Shown one piece after another: positions 44,430 to 53,064 of a DNA stretch of 64,000 nucleotides; within the stretch, counting starts at the first letter, position 1; each line of letters opens with the position of its first letter. Where the stretch lies: NCBI RefSeq assembly GCF_002303925.1, contig NZ_MRCS01000030.1, positions 1 to 64,000 of the forward strand. The letters are read 5' to 3'. The position numbers and the translations under genes were made by a program. Under the pieces are notes generated by a model that searched no databases, was not told the DNA's origin, and saw only the letters and a list, made by a program, of their open reading frames with translations. Source of the stretch: Pseudomonas sp. ACN8 (GTDB taxonomy: Bacteria > Pseudomonadota > Gammaproteobacteria > Pseudomonadales > Pseudomonadaceae).

Positions 44430-44623
44430 CCTGATTCAGCCTCCGGTACCCGTTCGATTGATGCCCGTGCAATTGAACGGGCCTTACAGGTTGTGACCGG
44501 TACACCCGGCCGCCGTTCAGCCGGGCGTTTGCAGACGACCGACCGGCGGCATGTCGAATTTCATGCAAGCCAAACGACTAGGCTGTGTAGGTCACCTCCC
44601 CGCCCCACGCAGGAGAAAACAAC

Positions 44624-45358
44624 ATGAACATTCAGAACCATCCCGTCGTATCGCGGGAAGAATGGCTCGCCGCCCGCAAACAGCACCTGGCCCACGAGAA
44701 AGCCTTCACCAAGGAAAGAGACAGGCTCAGCGCCGAACGCCGCGCCCTGCCCTGGGTAAAAATCGACAAGGACTACCACTTCCAGGGCCCCGATGGCGAA
44801 CTGAAACTGGCGGACCTGTTCGGGGGGCGCAGCCAGTTGGTCATCTACCACTTCATGTTCGCCGAGGGCTGGGACGAGGGCTGCCCCGGTTGCTCGTACC
44901 TGAGCGATCACATCGACGGCGCCAACCAGCACCTGGCCCACCATGACGTGGCCGTGGTGGCGGTTTCCCACGCACCGTTCGCTGAATTCCAGGCCTTCAA
45001 ACGGCGCATGGGCTGGAAATTCGACTGGGTGTCTTCGGCAGGATGCGATTTCAACTACGACTTTGGCGTCTGTGCCCGAGCCGAAGAGGTCGCCGCCGGA
45101 AAGGCTACGTACAACTACGAAAAAACCGACGGCGCCGAGGAAGAACTCCCCGGTCTCAGCGTGTTTTATCGCAATGACGCCGGCGAAATCTTCCATACCT
45201 ACTCCACCTATGCCCGGGGCCTGGACATGCTGGTCGGCGCCTACAACTACCTCGACCTGACGCCCAAGGGGCGCAACGAAGAAGAAATCATGGAGTGGGT
45301 CCGGCATCATGACAAATATGAGGAACAGGAGAAGTCGAGCTGCTGTCATGGTGGTTAG
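44624..45358 (+). CDS. DUF899 thioredoxin-like protein
   Basis: AGGAGA lies eight bases before the ATG. The 244-residue cytoplasmic protein has the DUF899 pattern: an N-terminal helix region (SREEWLAARKQHLAHEKAFTKERDRL), GRSQLVIYHFMFAEGWDEGCPGCSYLSD and the strand/helix pair VAVVAVSHAPFAEFQAFKRRMGW. A C-terminal stretch LSVFYRNDAGEIFHTYSTYARGLDML follows. The fold is thioredoxin-like with Cys-x-x-Cys (CPGC) at the peroxiredoxin-type site. Redox or detoxification activity is possible; none is proven. The double Cys near the end (SSCCHGG) is unusual. Confidence 0.85.
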   Translation: MNIQNHPVVSREEWLAARKQHLAHEKAFTKERDRLSAERRALPWVKIDKDYHFQGPDGELKLADLFGGRSQLVIYHFMFAEGWDEGCPGCSYLSDHIDGANQHLAHHDVAVVAVSHAPFAEFQAFKRRMGWKFDWVSSAGCDFNYDFGVCARAEEVAAGKATYNYEKTDGAEEELPGLSVFYRNDAGEIFHTYSTYARGLDMLVGAYNYLDLTPKGRNEEEIMEWVRHHDKYEEQEKSSCCHGG

Positions 45359-45376
45359 CCCCAGACAGCGAGGCGC

Positions 45377-45455
45377 GGCCTTCGCGGGCAAGCCACGCTC
45401 CCACAGTTCCTGTGGCGCTCACAAAACCTGTGTGCTTACCCGCGAAGGGGCCCCG
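45377..45455. repeat. REP pair of a second type
   Basis: GGCCTTCGCGGGCAAGCCAC and its facing inverse GCTTACCCGCGAAGGGGCC lie 35 bases apart. The core CTTCGCGGG differs from the GAGCGAGCCTGCTCG type found elsewhere in the window. Confidence 0.75.
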
Positions 45456-45534
45456 GCAATCACAGACTGAACTTTCCCCAGGGGCCAACGCTCAACCGGT
45501 TAACCCGCCTTGACCGGAGCTGAGGCCCGCCCCC

Positions 45535-45813
45535 ATGAAACCACTGCTGAAGACGCTCACTCTCGCCGCTGCCCTCACCTGCGCCCTGCCCGCCTGGGCC
45601 TGCACCCTTGATGAAGCCACCGCCAAGCGCGAACAACTGGCCCGGGAAGTGGCCAGGCTCACCGAGCAAAACCCGACCAAGGCCAAGGAGATCAACGACG
45701 AATTGCAGAAGATGGACTTGGGGACGGCGGCCAAGGACTTGCCGGATAAATGCCAGTTGATCGATCAACGCCTGAAGGAGTTGGAGTCCGCCGAGAAGAA
45801 AACCGAAGGCTGA
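45535..45813 (+). CDS. Small periplasmic protein, 92 residues
   Basis: A signal peptide (MKPLLKTLTLAAALTCALPAWA) precedes a 70-residue mature part starting Cys-Thr-Leu-Asp. It has a coiled-coil-like helix (EATAKREQLAREVARLTEQNPTKA split into heptads) and a second Cys in LPDKCQLIDQRL. Two cysteines in a periplasmic protein suggest a disulfide. GAGG lies about ten bases before the ATG. The family is not one I can name. A terminator shared with the convergent helicase gene follows 16 bases after the stop. Confidence 0.75.
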   Translation: MKPLLKTLTLAAALTCALPAWACTLDEATAKREQLAREVARLTEQNPTKAKEINDELQKMDLGTAAKDLPDKCQLIDQRLKELESAEKKTEG

Positions 45814-45827
45814 TAAACGCCAGGCAT

Positions 45828-45857
45828 AAAAAAACCCGGACACTGTCCGGGTTTTTC
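45828..45857. terminator. Bidirectional intrinsic terminator
   Basis: AAAAACCCGGA (up to 45840) pairs with TCCGGGTTTTT (45846-45856) around a five-base loop. T-runs on both strands serve the small periplasmic gene and the convergent helicase gene. Confidence 0.9.
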
Positions 45858-45876
45858 ACAGGCCATCTACAACGAC

Positions 45877-47217
45877 TTACTCAGCCGCCGGCGCTTCCGG
45901 CTTGCGGCGCTTGAGCGGGGCCATGCCGTCCTTGCTGACCAGGGAATCGCTCTTGGGCCGGTTGGCGCTCTTGCGCTTGGTCGGGGTCTTGGCGGCAGTC
46001 TTCTTCTTGTCGCCCTTGGCGTCGGTCTTTTTCTTCTTCACGCCGACGGCCTTGCCCGAGGCCTTGACCTTTTTCGGTCCGCCGTAGGTGCCTTTGACTT
46101 CCTTGATGGTGCGGCGCTCGAAGCTCTGCTTGAGGTAGCGTTCGATGCTCGACATCAGGTTCCAGTCGCCGTGGCAGATCAGCGAAATGGCCAGGCCATC
46201 GTTACCGGCGCGACCGGTACGACCGATGCGGTGCACGTATTCGTCGCCGCTGCGCGGCATGTCGAAGTTGATCACCAGGTCCAGGCCGTCCACGTCCAGA
46301 CCGCGAGCGGCAACGTCGGTGGCCACGAGGATTTTCACGCCGCCCTGCTTCAGACGGTCGATCGCCAGTTTGCGATCCTTCTGGTCTTTCTCGCCGTGCA
46401 GCACGAACGCTTTGTATTCCTGCGCCACCAGGCGGCCGTAGATACGGTCGGCCATGGCCCGGGTATTGGTGAAGACGATGGCCTTCTGGTAGGTCTCGTT
46501 GGCCAGCAGCCAGTTGACGATCTGTTCTTTGTGCTGGTTGTGGTCAGCGGTGATGATCTGCTGGCGGGTGGTGTCGTTCAACTGGCTGACCGCGTTGAGC
46601 TGCAAGTGCTCAGGGTTGTTCAGGACCTTGGCGATCATCTCGCGCAGGCCCGAACCACCGGTGGTGGCGGAGAACAGCATGGTCTGCTGACGGTTGGTGC
46701 ATTCGTCCACCAGACGCTGAACGTCTTCGGCGAAGCCCATGTCGAGCATGCGGTCGGCTTCGTCGAGCACCAGTACTTCAACTTCTTTCAAGTCGAGGTT
46801 GCCGGCGTTCAACTGCTCAATCATCCGGCCCGGCGTACCGATCAGGATGTCCGGCACCTTGCGCAGCATCGCGGCCTGGACCTTGAAGTCTTCGCCGCCG
46901 GTGATCAGGCCGGACTTGATGAAAGTGAACTGCGAGAAGCGTTCAACTTCTTTCAAGGTCTGCTGGGCCAGTTCGCGGGTCGGCAGCAGGATCAGGGTCT
47001 TGATACTGACACGGATTTTCGCCGGGCCGATCAGACGGTTGAGGATCGGCAAAACGAATGCAGCGGTTTTGCCGCTACCGGTTTGCGCCGTCACCCGCAG
47101 GTCACGCCCCTGGAGCGCCAGCGGGATGGCCGCGGCTTGCACAGGCGTTGGCTCGACAAATTTCAGCTCGGCCACGGCTTTGAGCAGGCGTTCGTGCAGG
47201 GCGAATTGGGAAAACAC
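45877..47217 (-). CDS. DEAD-box RNA helicase, RhlE-like
   Basis: The GTG at 47217 (MFSQFALHERLLKAVAELKF) is chosen because GAGG lies eight bases upstream; 63 further open codons upstream are leader. The 446-residue protein has all DEAD-box motifs in order: PTPVQ (Q motif), AQTGSGKT, PTRELAQQ, TGGEDF, TPGR, DEAD, SATT (in place of the usual SAT), and in the second half VFTNTRAMAD, ATDVAARGLD and HRIGRTGRAG. A basic tail rich in Lys, Ala and Pro follows from about residue 365. It unwinds RNA in ribosome assembly or mRNA decay. It resembles P. aeruginosa PA3950 (RhlE1). It is divergent from the MscS gene. Confidence 0.9.
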   Translation of the reverse strand: MFSQFALHERLLKAVAELKFVEPTPVQAAAIPLALQGRDLRVTAQTGSGKTAAFVLPILNRLIGPAKIRVSIKTLILLPTRELAQQTLKEVERFSQFTFIKSGLITGGEDFKVQAAMLRKVPDILIGTPGRMIEQLNAGNLDLKEVEVLVLDEADRMLDMGFAEDVQRLVDECTNRQQTMLFSATTGGSGLREMIAKVLNNPEHLQLNAVSQLNDTTRQQIITADHNQHKEQIVNWLLANETYQKAIVFTNTRAMADRIYGRLVAQEYKAFVLHGEKDQKDRKLAIDRLKQGGVKILVATDVAARGLDVDGLDLVINFDMPRSGDEYVHRIGRTGRAGNDGLAISLICHGDWNLMSSIERYLKQSFERRTIKEVKGTYGGPKKVKASGKAVGVKKKKTDAKGDKKKTAAKTPTKRKSANRPKSDSLVSKDGMAPLKRRKPEAPAAE

Positions 47218-47408
47218 GGGTGCTACCTCGAAGAAATGCAAAAAAACAGCTGCATAGGGTAACGGTTTCGAACGCTCAGGCCGAGTTTCTTTATACAAAT
47301 GACGGTAAACAGTTGGTTTTTTGTTGCCTGATTTTTCCCGAAACGTAATACAAAGCGTCTTAAATGCTCTAATCCCTTCTCGCGCCTTACAGAAGAATCG
47401 TTTCAACC

Positions 47409-48707
47409 ATGGATATCAAACAGCTCTGGACCAACGTTCTGGACCTTTGGGGCGCTCTCGACCAGCACCCGCTCGTGCACTCCAGCCTGTCGCTGTTGCT
47501 GCTATTGGCAATTGCGCTGTTCCTCGGACGGGTGGCGCGCTACCTCATTCTGCACGCGGCAAAAATGCTCAGCCGCCAGCCGGCCCTGCACTGGGTCAAT
47601 GATTTTCTACAGAACAAGGTGTTCCATCGCCTGGCGCAGATCACGCCTTCGCTGGTGATCCAGTTCGGCCTCAATCTGGTGCCGGACCTGAGCAAAACCA
47701 GCCTGAACTTCCTCGGCAACGTCGCCCTGTCCTTCACCTTCCTGTTTCTGTTGCTGGCGGTCAGCGCCCTGCTCAACGCCCTGCTGGACATCTACGCGCG
47801 CACCGAGCACGCCCGCACCCGGTCGATCAAAGGCTATGTGCAACTGGCGAAAATGGTGTTGTACGTGTTTGGCGCGATCATCATCGTCGCCACGCTGATC
47901 GACCGCTCGCCGCTGTTGCTGCTGTCGGGTCTGGGTGCCATGTCGGCGGTGATTCTGTTGGTCTACAAGGACACGTTGCTGTCGTTCGTAGCCAGCGTGC
48001 AGTTGACCAGCAACGACATGCTGCGGGTCGGCGACTGGATCGAGATGCCCCAGGTGGGCGCCGACGGCGATGTGGTGGACATCACGCTGCACACGGTCAA
48101 GGTGCAGAACTTCGACAAGACTATCGTCTCGATCCCGACCTGGCGCCTGATGTCCGAGTCGTTCAAGAACTGGCGCGGCATGCAGGCTTCCGGTGGCCGC
48201 CGGATCAAACGCAGCCTGTTCATCGACGCCAGCGGCGTACGCTTTCTGCGGGACGACGAAGAGCTCAAGCTGTCCCAGGTGCACTTGCTCACCGACTACA
48301 TGACCCGCAAACAGGCCGAACTCAAGGCCTGGAACGAAGCCCAGGGCAACGTCGCGGCCATGTCGGCCAACCGCCGCCGGATGACCAACATCGGTACTTT
48401 CCGCGCCTATGCGCTGGCCTACCTGAAGAGTCACCCGGGGATCCAGCCGAACATGACCTGCATGGTGCGTCAGATGCAGACCACGGCCCAGGGTATTCCG
48501 CTGGAAATCTATTGCTTCACCGGCACCACGGCGTGGGCCGACTACGAGCGGATCCAGGGGGATATTTTTGACTACCTGCTGGCGGTGCTGCCGGAGTTTG
48601 GGTTGAGTCTTTATCAGCAACCGAGCGGGTCGGATCTGCGTGCGGGGATATTGCCGGCGGTGTTGGGCGCTAGCTATCTTCCCGAAGCCGAAAAACACAG
48701 GGTGTGA
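47409..48707 (+). CDS. MscS-family mechanosensitive channel, YbdG-like
   Basis: The 432-residue protein has five hydrophobic segments in the first 180 residues, then the MscS pore and beta domain: LLSGLGAMSAVILLVYKDTLLSFVASVQLTSND followed by GDWIEMPQVGADGDVVDITLHTVKVQNFDKTIVSIPTWRLM. The large insertion RGMQASGGRRIKRSLFID and the C-terminal alpha/beta part fit the YbdG/YnaI-like subgroup of similar length. It opens under membrane tension and limits osmotic damage. The ATG is 191 bases from the divergent helicase start. Confidence 0.87.
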   Translation: MDIKQLWTNVLDLWGALDQHPLVHSSLSLLLLLAIALFLGRVARYLILHAAKMLSRQPALHWVNDFLQNKVFHRLAQITPSLVIQFGLNLVPDLSKTSLNFLGNVALSFTFLFLLLAVSALLNALLDIYARTEHARTRSIKGYVQLAKMVLYVFGAIIIVATLIDRSPLLLLSGLGAMSAVILLVYKDTLLSFVASVQLTSNDMLRVGDWIEMPQVGADGDVVDITLHTVKVQNFDKTIVSIPTWRLMSESFKNWRGMQASGGRRIKRSLFIDASGVRFLRDDEELKLSQVHLLTDYMTRKQAELKAWNEAQGNVAAMSANRRRMTNIGTFRAYALAYLKSHPGIQPNMTCMVRQMQTTAQGIPLEIYCFTGTTAWADYERIQGDIFDYLLAVLPEFGLSLYQQPSGSDLRAGILPAVLGASYLPEAEKHRV

Positions 48708-48722
48708 CACTACAAAAAACAA

Positions 48723-48813
48723 ATGTGGGAGCGAGCCTGCTCGCGATGGCGTTGGGTCATTCAACAATGATGTCGATTGACCCTCCCTCATCGCGAGCAG
48801 GCTCGCTCCCACA
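48723..48813. repeat. REP pair (REPIN)
   Basis: Two inverted REP copies lie between the convergent MscS and isochorismatase-type genes, with AATGTGGGAGCGAGCC on the left and GGCTCGCTCCCACAAG on the right. Confidence 0.9.
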
Positions 48814-48834
48814 AGTGTCGCGATAATTTTTCGG

Positions 48835-49479
48835 TTACTTCACCTGCCGCTGCGGTGCCTTGTGCACCATGGTGTAGGCGTAATCCACGCCCATGCCGTA
48901 CGCGCCGCTGTGTTCCAGCACCAGTTCCATCACCGCCTCGTAAGTGTCCTTGTGCGCCCAGTCACGCTGGTATTCGAGCAACACTTGTTGCCAGGTCACC
49001 GGCACCGCGCCGGCCTGAATCATCCTTTGCACCGACATGTCGTGGGCTTCCTTGCTGGTGCCGCCGGAGGCGTCGGTGACGATGTACACCTCGTAGCCTT
49101 CGGCCAGGGCTTCCAGTGCCGGGAAAGTCAGGCAGACCTCGGTCCACAGCGCGGCAATGATCAGCTTCTTGCGACCGGTGGCTTTCACCGCGTCGACCAA
49201 TGCCTTGTCTTCCCAAGAGTTCATCGAAGTGCGCTCGATCGGCTTTTGATCCGGGTGTACAGCCAGCAATTCGGGCCAGATGTAACCGCTGAAGCTTTCA
49301 GTTTCGACCGAGGTATAGATGGTCGGCACGTCGAAGATCTTCGCCGCCTTGGCCAGGCCCACAGTGTTGTTCTTCAGGGTCTGGCGATCGATAGATTGCA
49401 CGCCGAATGCCATTTGCGGCTGGTGGTCGATCAGGATCAGGGCGGAGTTGGTTGGGTTGAGCAGTTCACGAATAGACAT
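48835..49479 (-). CDS. Isochorismatase-family hydrolase, YcaC-like
   Basis: AAGGAA lies eight bases before the ATG. The 214-residue protein has the cysteine-hydrolase plan: Asp18 in LILIDHQPQM, Cys116 in AALWTEVCLTFPA and VYIVTDASGGTSKEAHDMSVQRMIQAG, the typical helix after the nucleophile strand. The lysine of the usual Asp-Lys-Cys triad is not obvious; Arg83 in IERTSMNSW is at the approximate place. YcaC-type proteins are octamers of unknown substrate. The gene is divergent from a LysR gene 158 bases away, which may control it. Confidence 0.87.
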   Translation of the reverse strand: MSIRELLNPTNSALILIDHQPQMAFGVQSIDRQTLKNNTVGLAKAAKIFDVPTIYTSVETESFSGYIWPELLAVHPDQKPIERTSMNSWEDKALVDAVKATGRKKLIIAALWTEVCLTFPALEALAEGYEVYIVTDASGGTSKEAHDMSVQRMIQAGAVPVTWQQVLLEYQRDWAHKDTYEAVMELVLEHSGAYGMGVDYAYTMVHKAPQRQVK

Positions 49480-49637
49480 GGCGCGTTCCTTTTGATGTCG
49501 ATACTTCGAATGGGTAAGGGGTTAGTCGACTTTGCCTTCAGCGGCGTTGTTGTCGGCTTGGATGTCACTTTAGGGGCTGGCGATAAAAGGGACAATTACC
49601 TAAAATCGAGAATCATTGATTCCAAAACAGGGACAAT

Positions 49638-50525
49638 ATGGATCGTATCGAATGCATGCGCGCCTTCGTCGTCACGGTCGGCGAAAACGGCTTCGCCGCA
49701 GCTGCCCGGGCCATGGATGTACCGCGCTCGAAAGTCAGCAAACAGATTCAGGCATTGGAAGAAACCATCGGCGTGCAATTGCTGCAACGCACCACCCGAA
49801 GCCTGCACCTGACCGAGGCCGGGGCCGAGTATTTCGATGCGGCACGGGAGGTATTGGCGGCACTGGACGAGGCCGAGCAACGGGCCCGTGACGGCATCGG
49901 CGAGTTACGCGGTGTGTTGCGAGTCAATGCGCCGATGTCGTTCGGTCTTCGGCGGCTGGGGCCGTTGATTCCGCTGTTTCATGAACAGCACCCGAACATC
50001 GAGCTGCAACTGGTGCTCAGCGACCAGCAGGTCGATCCCGTGCGGGGCGGGTTTGACGTGACCATCCGCATCGCCAGCATGCCCGACTCGACGATGATCG
50101 CCCGGCAACTGGCTCCCGCGCCGCGCATCATGGTGGCGTCCCCGGCTTATCTCGAGCGCGCGGGCGTGCCGCAGACTCCGCAGGATCTACGCGCCCATCA
50201 ATGCCTGAACTACGGGTATCTGCAGAGCGGTGTCAGCCTGCAACTGTGCAATGGCAAGGAAACCCAGCGGGTGAACGTCACCGGCCCACTGCACGCCAAC
50301 AACGGCGACCTGCTCGCCCAGGCGGCCGAAGCCGGCATGGGCATCGCCCTGCTGCCCGACTTCATCGTCGAGGATGCGCTGGCGGCCGGGCGGCTGGTGC
50401 CGGTGCTGTGCGAATGGCAGGCTCCGGCGATCACCATCAACGCGGTGTATTCGTCGGCGCGGCGGGTGCCGCAGAAGACCCGGGCGTTCATCGAGTTTCT
50501 GGTGGGACAATTGGCGCCGAAATGA
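49638..50525 (+). CDS. LysR-family regulator divergent from the YcaC-like gene
   Basis: AGGGA lies six bases before the ATG. The 295-residue protein has the helix-turn-helix GFAAAARAMDVPRSKVSKQIQALEETIG followed by LLQRTTRSLHLTEAGAEYFDAAREVLA, the AaeR/DsdC-like subgroup. The effector part has GVLRVNAPMSFGLRRLGPLIPLF and GDLLAQAAEAGMGIALLPDFIVEDAL. It probably controls the divergent isochorismatase-type gene. A REP pair follows. Confidence 0.88.
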   Translation: MDRIECMRAFVVTVGENGFAAAARAMDVPRSKVSKQIQALEETIGVQLLQRTTRSLHLTEAGAEYFDAAREVLAALDEAEQRARDGIGELRGVLRVNAPMSFGLRRLGPLIPLFHEQHPNIELQLVLSDQQVDPVRGGFDVTIRIASMPDSTMIARQLAPAPRIMVASPAYLERAGVPQTPQDLRAHQCLNYGYLQSGVSLQLCNGKETQRVNVTGPLHANNGDLLAQAAEAGMGIALLPDFIVEDALAAGRLVPVLCEWQAPAITINAVYSSARRVPQKTRAFIEFLVGQLAPK

Positions 50526-50547
50526 TTTTCGCAGATCACGCAATCCC

Positions 50548-50640
50548 TTGTAGGAGCGAGCCTGCTCGCGAAAGCGGTGGATCAGGCAACATCTTCGTCG
50601 ACTGACACTCCGTCATCGCGAGCAGGCTCGCTCCCACAGA
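50548..50640. repeat. REP pair (REPIN)
   Basis: Facing copies at about 50548-50572 and 50613-50640 lie between the LysR gene and the convergent YigM-like gene. Confidence 0.9.
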
Positions 50641-50660
50641 GGTATCGGGTCACCCAGAGT

Positions 50661-51527
50661 TCAGTGAACGGCCAAAGGCTTGCGTATACCCAACCGACTG
50701 ATCCACACCGCCAGCAAAATCACCGAACCGCCGAGCAACAACCGCCCCAGTTCTTCGTGCTGGTTCCAGATCAGCAGGTTGATCAGCAACCCCACCGGCA
50801 CATGCAGGTTGTTCATCACCGCCAGCGTCCCGCCGTTGACCAGGCACGCGCCCTTGTTCCACCAGTAGAGCCCCAAAGCGGTCGAGACCAGGCCGAGGAA
50901 CAGCAGCACGCCCCATTGCAACGGCGCTTCGGGCAGGAAGTTCTGCTTGCCGAACAACAGAAACGCCGGCAACGCCACGGCCAGTGCGCCGAGGTAGAAG
51001 TAGCCGAAGCGTCGGTAATGCGGCAGATCGCTCGGGTGGCGCGCAACCAGGTGTTTATAGAGCACCTGCCCGGCGGCGTAGGTGAAGTTGGCCAGTTGCA
51101 GCAACAGGAACCCCATGAAGAAGTCCGGGTTGATCCGGTCAAAGCGAATCACCGCCGCCCCGGCCACTGCCACCAGTGCCGCGACCAGGGCCCAGGGATT
51201 GAAGCGACGATTGAGCGCATCTTCGATCAGGGTCACGTGCAACGGTGTGAGGATGGTGAACAGCAACACTTCCGGCACCGTCAGTACACGGAAGCTCAGG
51301 TACAGGCAGACGTAGGTCACGCCGAACTGCAACGCGCCAATCAGCAGCATGCCGCGCATGAACGCCGGCTCAACCGAGCGCCAGCGGGTCAGCGGGATGA
51401 ACACCAGCCCCGCCAGCAGCACTCGTACCAAGACTGCGAAATAACTGTCGACATGACCGGCCAGGTATTCGCCGATCAAACTGAAGGAAAACGCCTGGAT
51501 CAGCGTGACAAAAAGTAGATAGCCCAT
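50661..51527 (-). CDS. EamA-family transporter, YigM-like
   Basis: GAGG lies six bases before the ATG. The 288-residue, ten-span protein matches the E. coli YigM pattern closely: AFSFSLIGEYLAGHVDSYFAVLVRV at the start, VPEVLLFTILTPLHVTLIEDAL, LLLQLANFTYAAGQVLYKHL, and LYWWNKGACLVNGGTLAVMNNLHVPVGLL. YigM imports biotin in E. coli; the same is possible here, though pseudomonads make biotin and the substrate should be taken as unproven. The gene stands alone between REP pairs. Confidence 0.85.
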   Translation of the reverse strand: MGYLLFVTLIQAFSFSLIGEYLAGHVDSYFAVLVRVLLAGLVFIPLTRWRSVEPAFMRGMLLIGALQFGVTYVCLYLSFRVLTVPEVLLFTILTPLHVTLIEDALNRRFNPWALVAALVAVAGAAVIRFDRINPDFFMGFLLLQLANFTYAAGQVLYKHLVARHPSDLPHYRRFGYFYLGALAVALPAFLLFGKQNFLPEAPLQWGVLLFLGLVSTALGLYWWNKGACLVNGGTLAVMNNLHVPVGLLINLLIWNQHEELGRLLLGGSVILLAVWISRLGIRKPLAVH

Positions 51528-51601
51528 GCTCGCCTCATTTCGAATGGCGGCGACGATAGCGGTTTTTGCTGCTGATCGCGAACGCTAAACCAACACAAAA
51601 C

Positions 51602-51694
51602 CTGTGGGAGCGAGCCTGCTCGCGAAGACGGCGCGTCAGACGCATAGAGGCTGGATGTGCCGACGCTTTCGCGAGCAGGCTCGCTCCCACAGGG
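51602..51694. repeat. REP pair (REPIN)
   Basis: Facing copies at 51602-51626 and 51668-51694 lie in the 341-base gap between the YigM-like gene and azoR. The rest of the gap holds only the azoR terminator. Confidence 0.9.
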
Positions 51695-51722
51695 TTGCGT
51701 GGGTGTCTATAAAATCGCAGGC

Positions 51723-51760
51723 AAAAAAAAGCCCGATCTCGCTAAAGCGTTCAATCGGGC
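51723..51760 (-). terminator. Intrinsic terminator of azoR
   Basis: On the minus strand GCCCGAT (51760-51754) pairs with ATCGGGC (51737-51731), followed by eight T (51730-51723). A second partial stem (AACGCTTTAGCG) lies in the loop. It is 109 bases past the azoR stop. Confidence 0.8.
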
Positions 51761-51868
51761 CAGAGCACTCAGGAGCAACAAGTGCGAAGGGAGGTCGATG
51801 CGCGTACAGGCTTGAAGGGTTGCGCCAGATCACTAGACCATCCAGCGATTATCTGGCGATTAAACGGC

Positions 51869-52468
51869 TCAGGCCACTTGCGAAAGCTTGGCGTTTGCCT
51901 GGTTCAGGCCTTTCTCCTGGAAATCACCGCCCAGGTTCATGCCTTCGGCATGGATGAACGTCACGTCGTGGATACCGATGAAACCCATGACCTGCCGCAG
52001 GTACGGTTCCTGGTGATCGGCGGTGCTGCCGGCATAGATGCCGCCACGAGCCGTCAGCACATAGGCGCGTTTGCCGCTGAGCAAACCTTGCGGACCGGTT
52101 TCGGTGTATTTGAACGTCACGCCGGCACGCAGCACATGGTCGAGCCAGGCTTTCAGGGTGCTGGGGATCGCAAAGTTGTACATCGGCGCGGCCATGACCA
52201 ATACATCGGCGGCGAGCAATTCATCGGTCAACTGGTTGGAGCGTTCCAGGGACGCCTGTTCGATGTCGCTGCGCTGCTCGGCGGGTTTCATCCAGCCACC
52301 CAGCAGGTTGCTGTCCAGGTGCGGCACCGGCTTGACGGCCAGGTCCCGGACGGTGATCTGGTCATTCGGGTGAGCGGCTTTCCACTGGTTGATGAAGGTC
52401 TGGGTCAGTTGGCGGGAAACCGAGTCTTGCTGACGGGCACTGCTTTCGATGATCAGAACGCGGGACAT
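51869..52468 (-). CDS. azoR: FMN-dependent NADH-azoreductase
   Basis: GGAGG lies ten bases before the ATG. The 199-residue flavodoxin-fold protein has the AzoR features: VLIIESSARQQDSVSRQL (FMN phosphate loop), LDSNLLGGWM, the active-site stretch VMAAPMYNFAIPSTLKAWLDHVLRAGVTF and TARGGIYAG. It reduces azo dyes and quinones with NADH and probably serves in quinone or thiol stress defence. P. aeruginosa has three such enzymes; which one this matches is not decided. No regulator is adjacent. Confidence 0.92.
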   Translation of the reverse strand: MSRVLIIESSARQQDSVSRQLTQTFINQWKAAHPNDQITVRDLAVKPVPHLDSNLLGGWMKPAEQRSDIEQASLERSNQLTDELLAADVLVMAAPMYNFAIPSTLKAWLDHVLRAGVTFKYTETGPQGLLSGKRAYVLTARGGIYAGSTADHQEPYLRQVMGFIGIHDVTFIHAEGMNLGGDFQEKGLNQANAKLSQVA

Positions 52469-52601
52469 GGGATGTAGCCTCCATCTGAGAATGCTGTAGG
52501 TCGATGGAGTGAAGGTTAAACAGAGTCATATCGATGAAAAAGCGCAAATAACTGCTATAACCCATCAAGAAATTCGTTTATAAGCTCAGCATGCCCCACC
52601 T

Positions 52602-52688
52602 CTGTAGGAGCGAGCTTGCTCGCGAGGGTGTATCAGACGCAGTGGTGTCGATTGACCCACCGCATCGCGAGCAAGCTCGCTCCCACAG
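52602..52688. repeat. REP pair (REPIN)
   Basis: Copies TGTAGGAGCGAGCTTGCTCG and CGAGCAAGCTCGCTCCCACA face each other in the gap between azoR and the small periplasmic gene. This is the GAGCTTGCTC variant of the REP. Confidence 0.9.
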
Positions 52689-52700
52689 AAGAGCCAGGCG

Positions 52701-53015
52701 TCATTTCGGGGTGCAGGACAGCTCGATGCGCAACTTGATGATGCTGCGGGTGAACTTGGCGGTGGCATTTTTGTGCTTGCCGGCCGGTACGTCGATCTTG
52801 CGGGTACGCGGTGCTTCCGGGCCATTGATGAAAACGGCCTTGCAGCTCGCATCGACGTCGCCGTAGTTGGCCACCTGAATGGAGCCGATGTCGCTATCCG
52901 TGTCGTAGGTCTGGTAATCGATCTTCATGCCGTTGAGGTCTTTTTTCACATCGATCGGGTAAGCCATCGCCGTCAGCGGCAGCAGCGCCAGCAGCACACA
53001 ACAGAATTTTTTCAT
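52701..53015 (-). CDS. Small secreted protein, 104 residues
   Basis: GGAGG lies eight bases before the ATG. A signal peptide (MKKFCCVLLALLPLTAMA) precedes an 86-residue mature domain, beta-rich, with YPIDVKKDLNGMKIDYQTYD, IGSIQVANYGDVDASCKAVFINGPEAP and KLRIELSCTPK at the end. The two cysteines in the mature part may form a disulfide. Homologues in pseudomonads have, as I recall, been given the name 3-phosphoglycerate kinase, which the size and signal peptide rule out. Function unknown; an immunoglobulin-like periplasmic fold is a guess. Confidence 0.78.
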   Translation of the reverse strand: MKKFCCVLLALLPLTAMAYPIDVKKDLNGMKIDYQTYDTDSDIGSIQVANYGDVDASCKAVFINGPEAPRTRKIDVPAGKHKNATAKFTRSIIKLRIELSCTPK

Positions 53016-53064
53016 TCAGCAGCCTCCAATAAGGGCTGCCAGCTTAGGACAAGAGGAGCTCAAC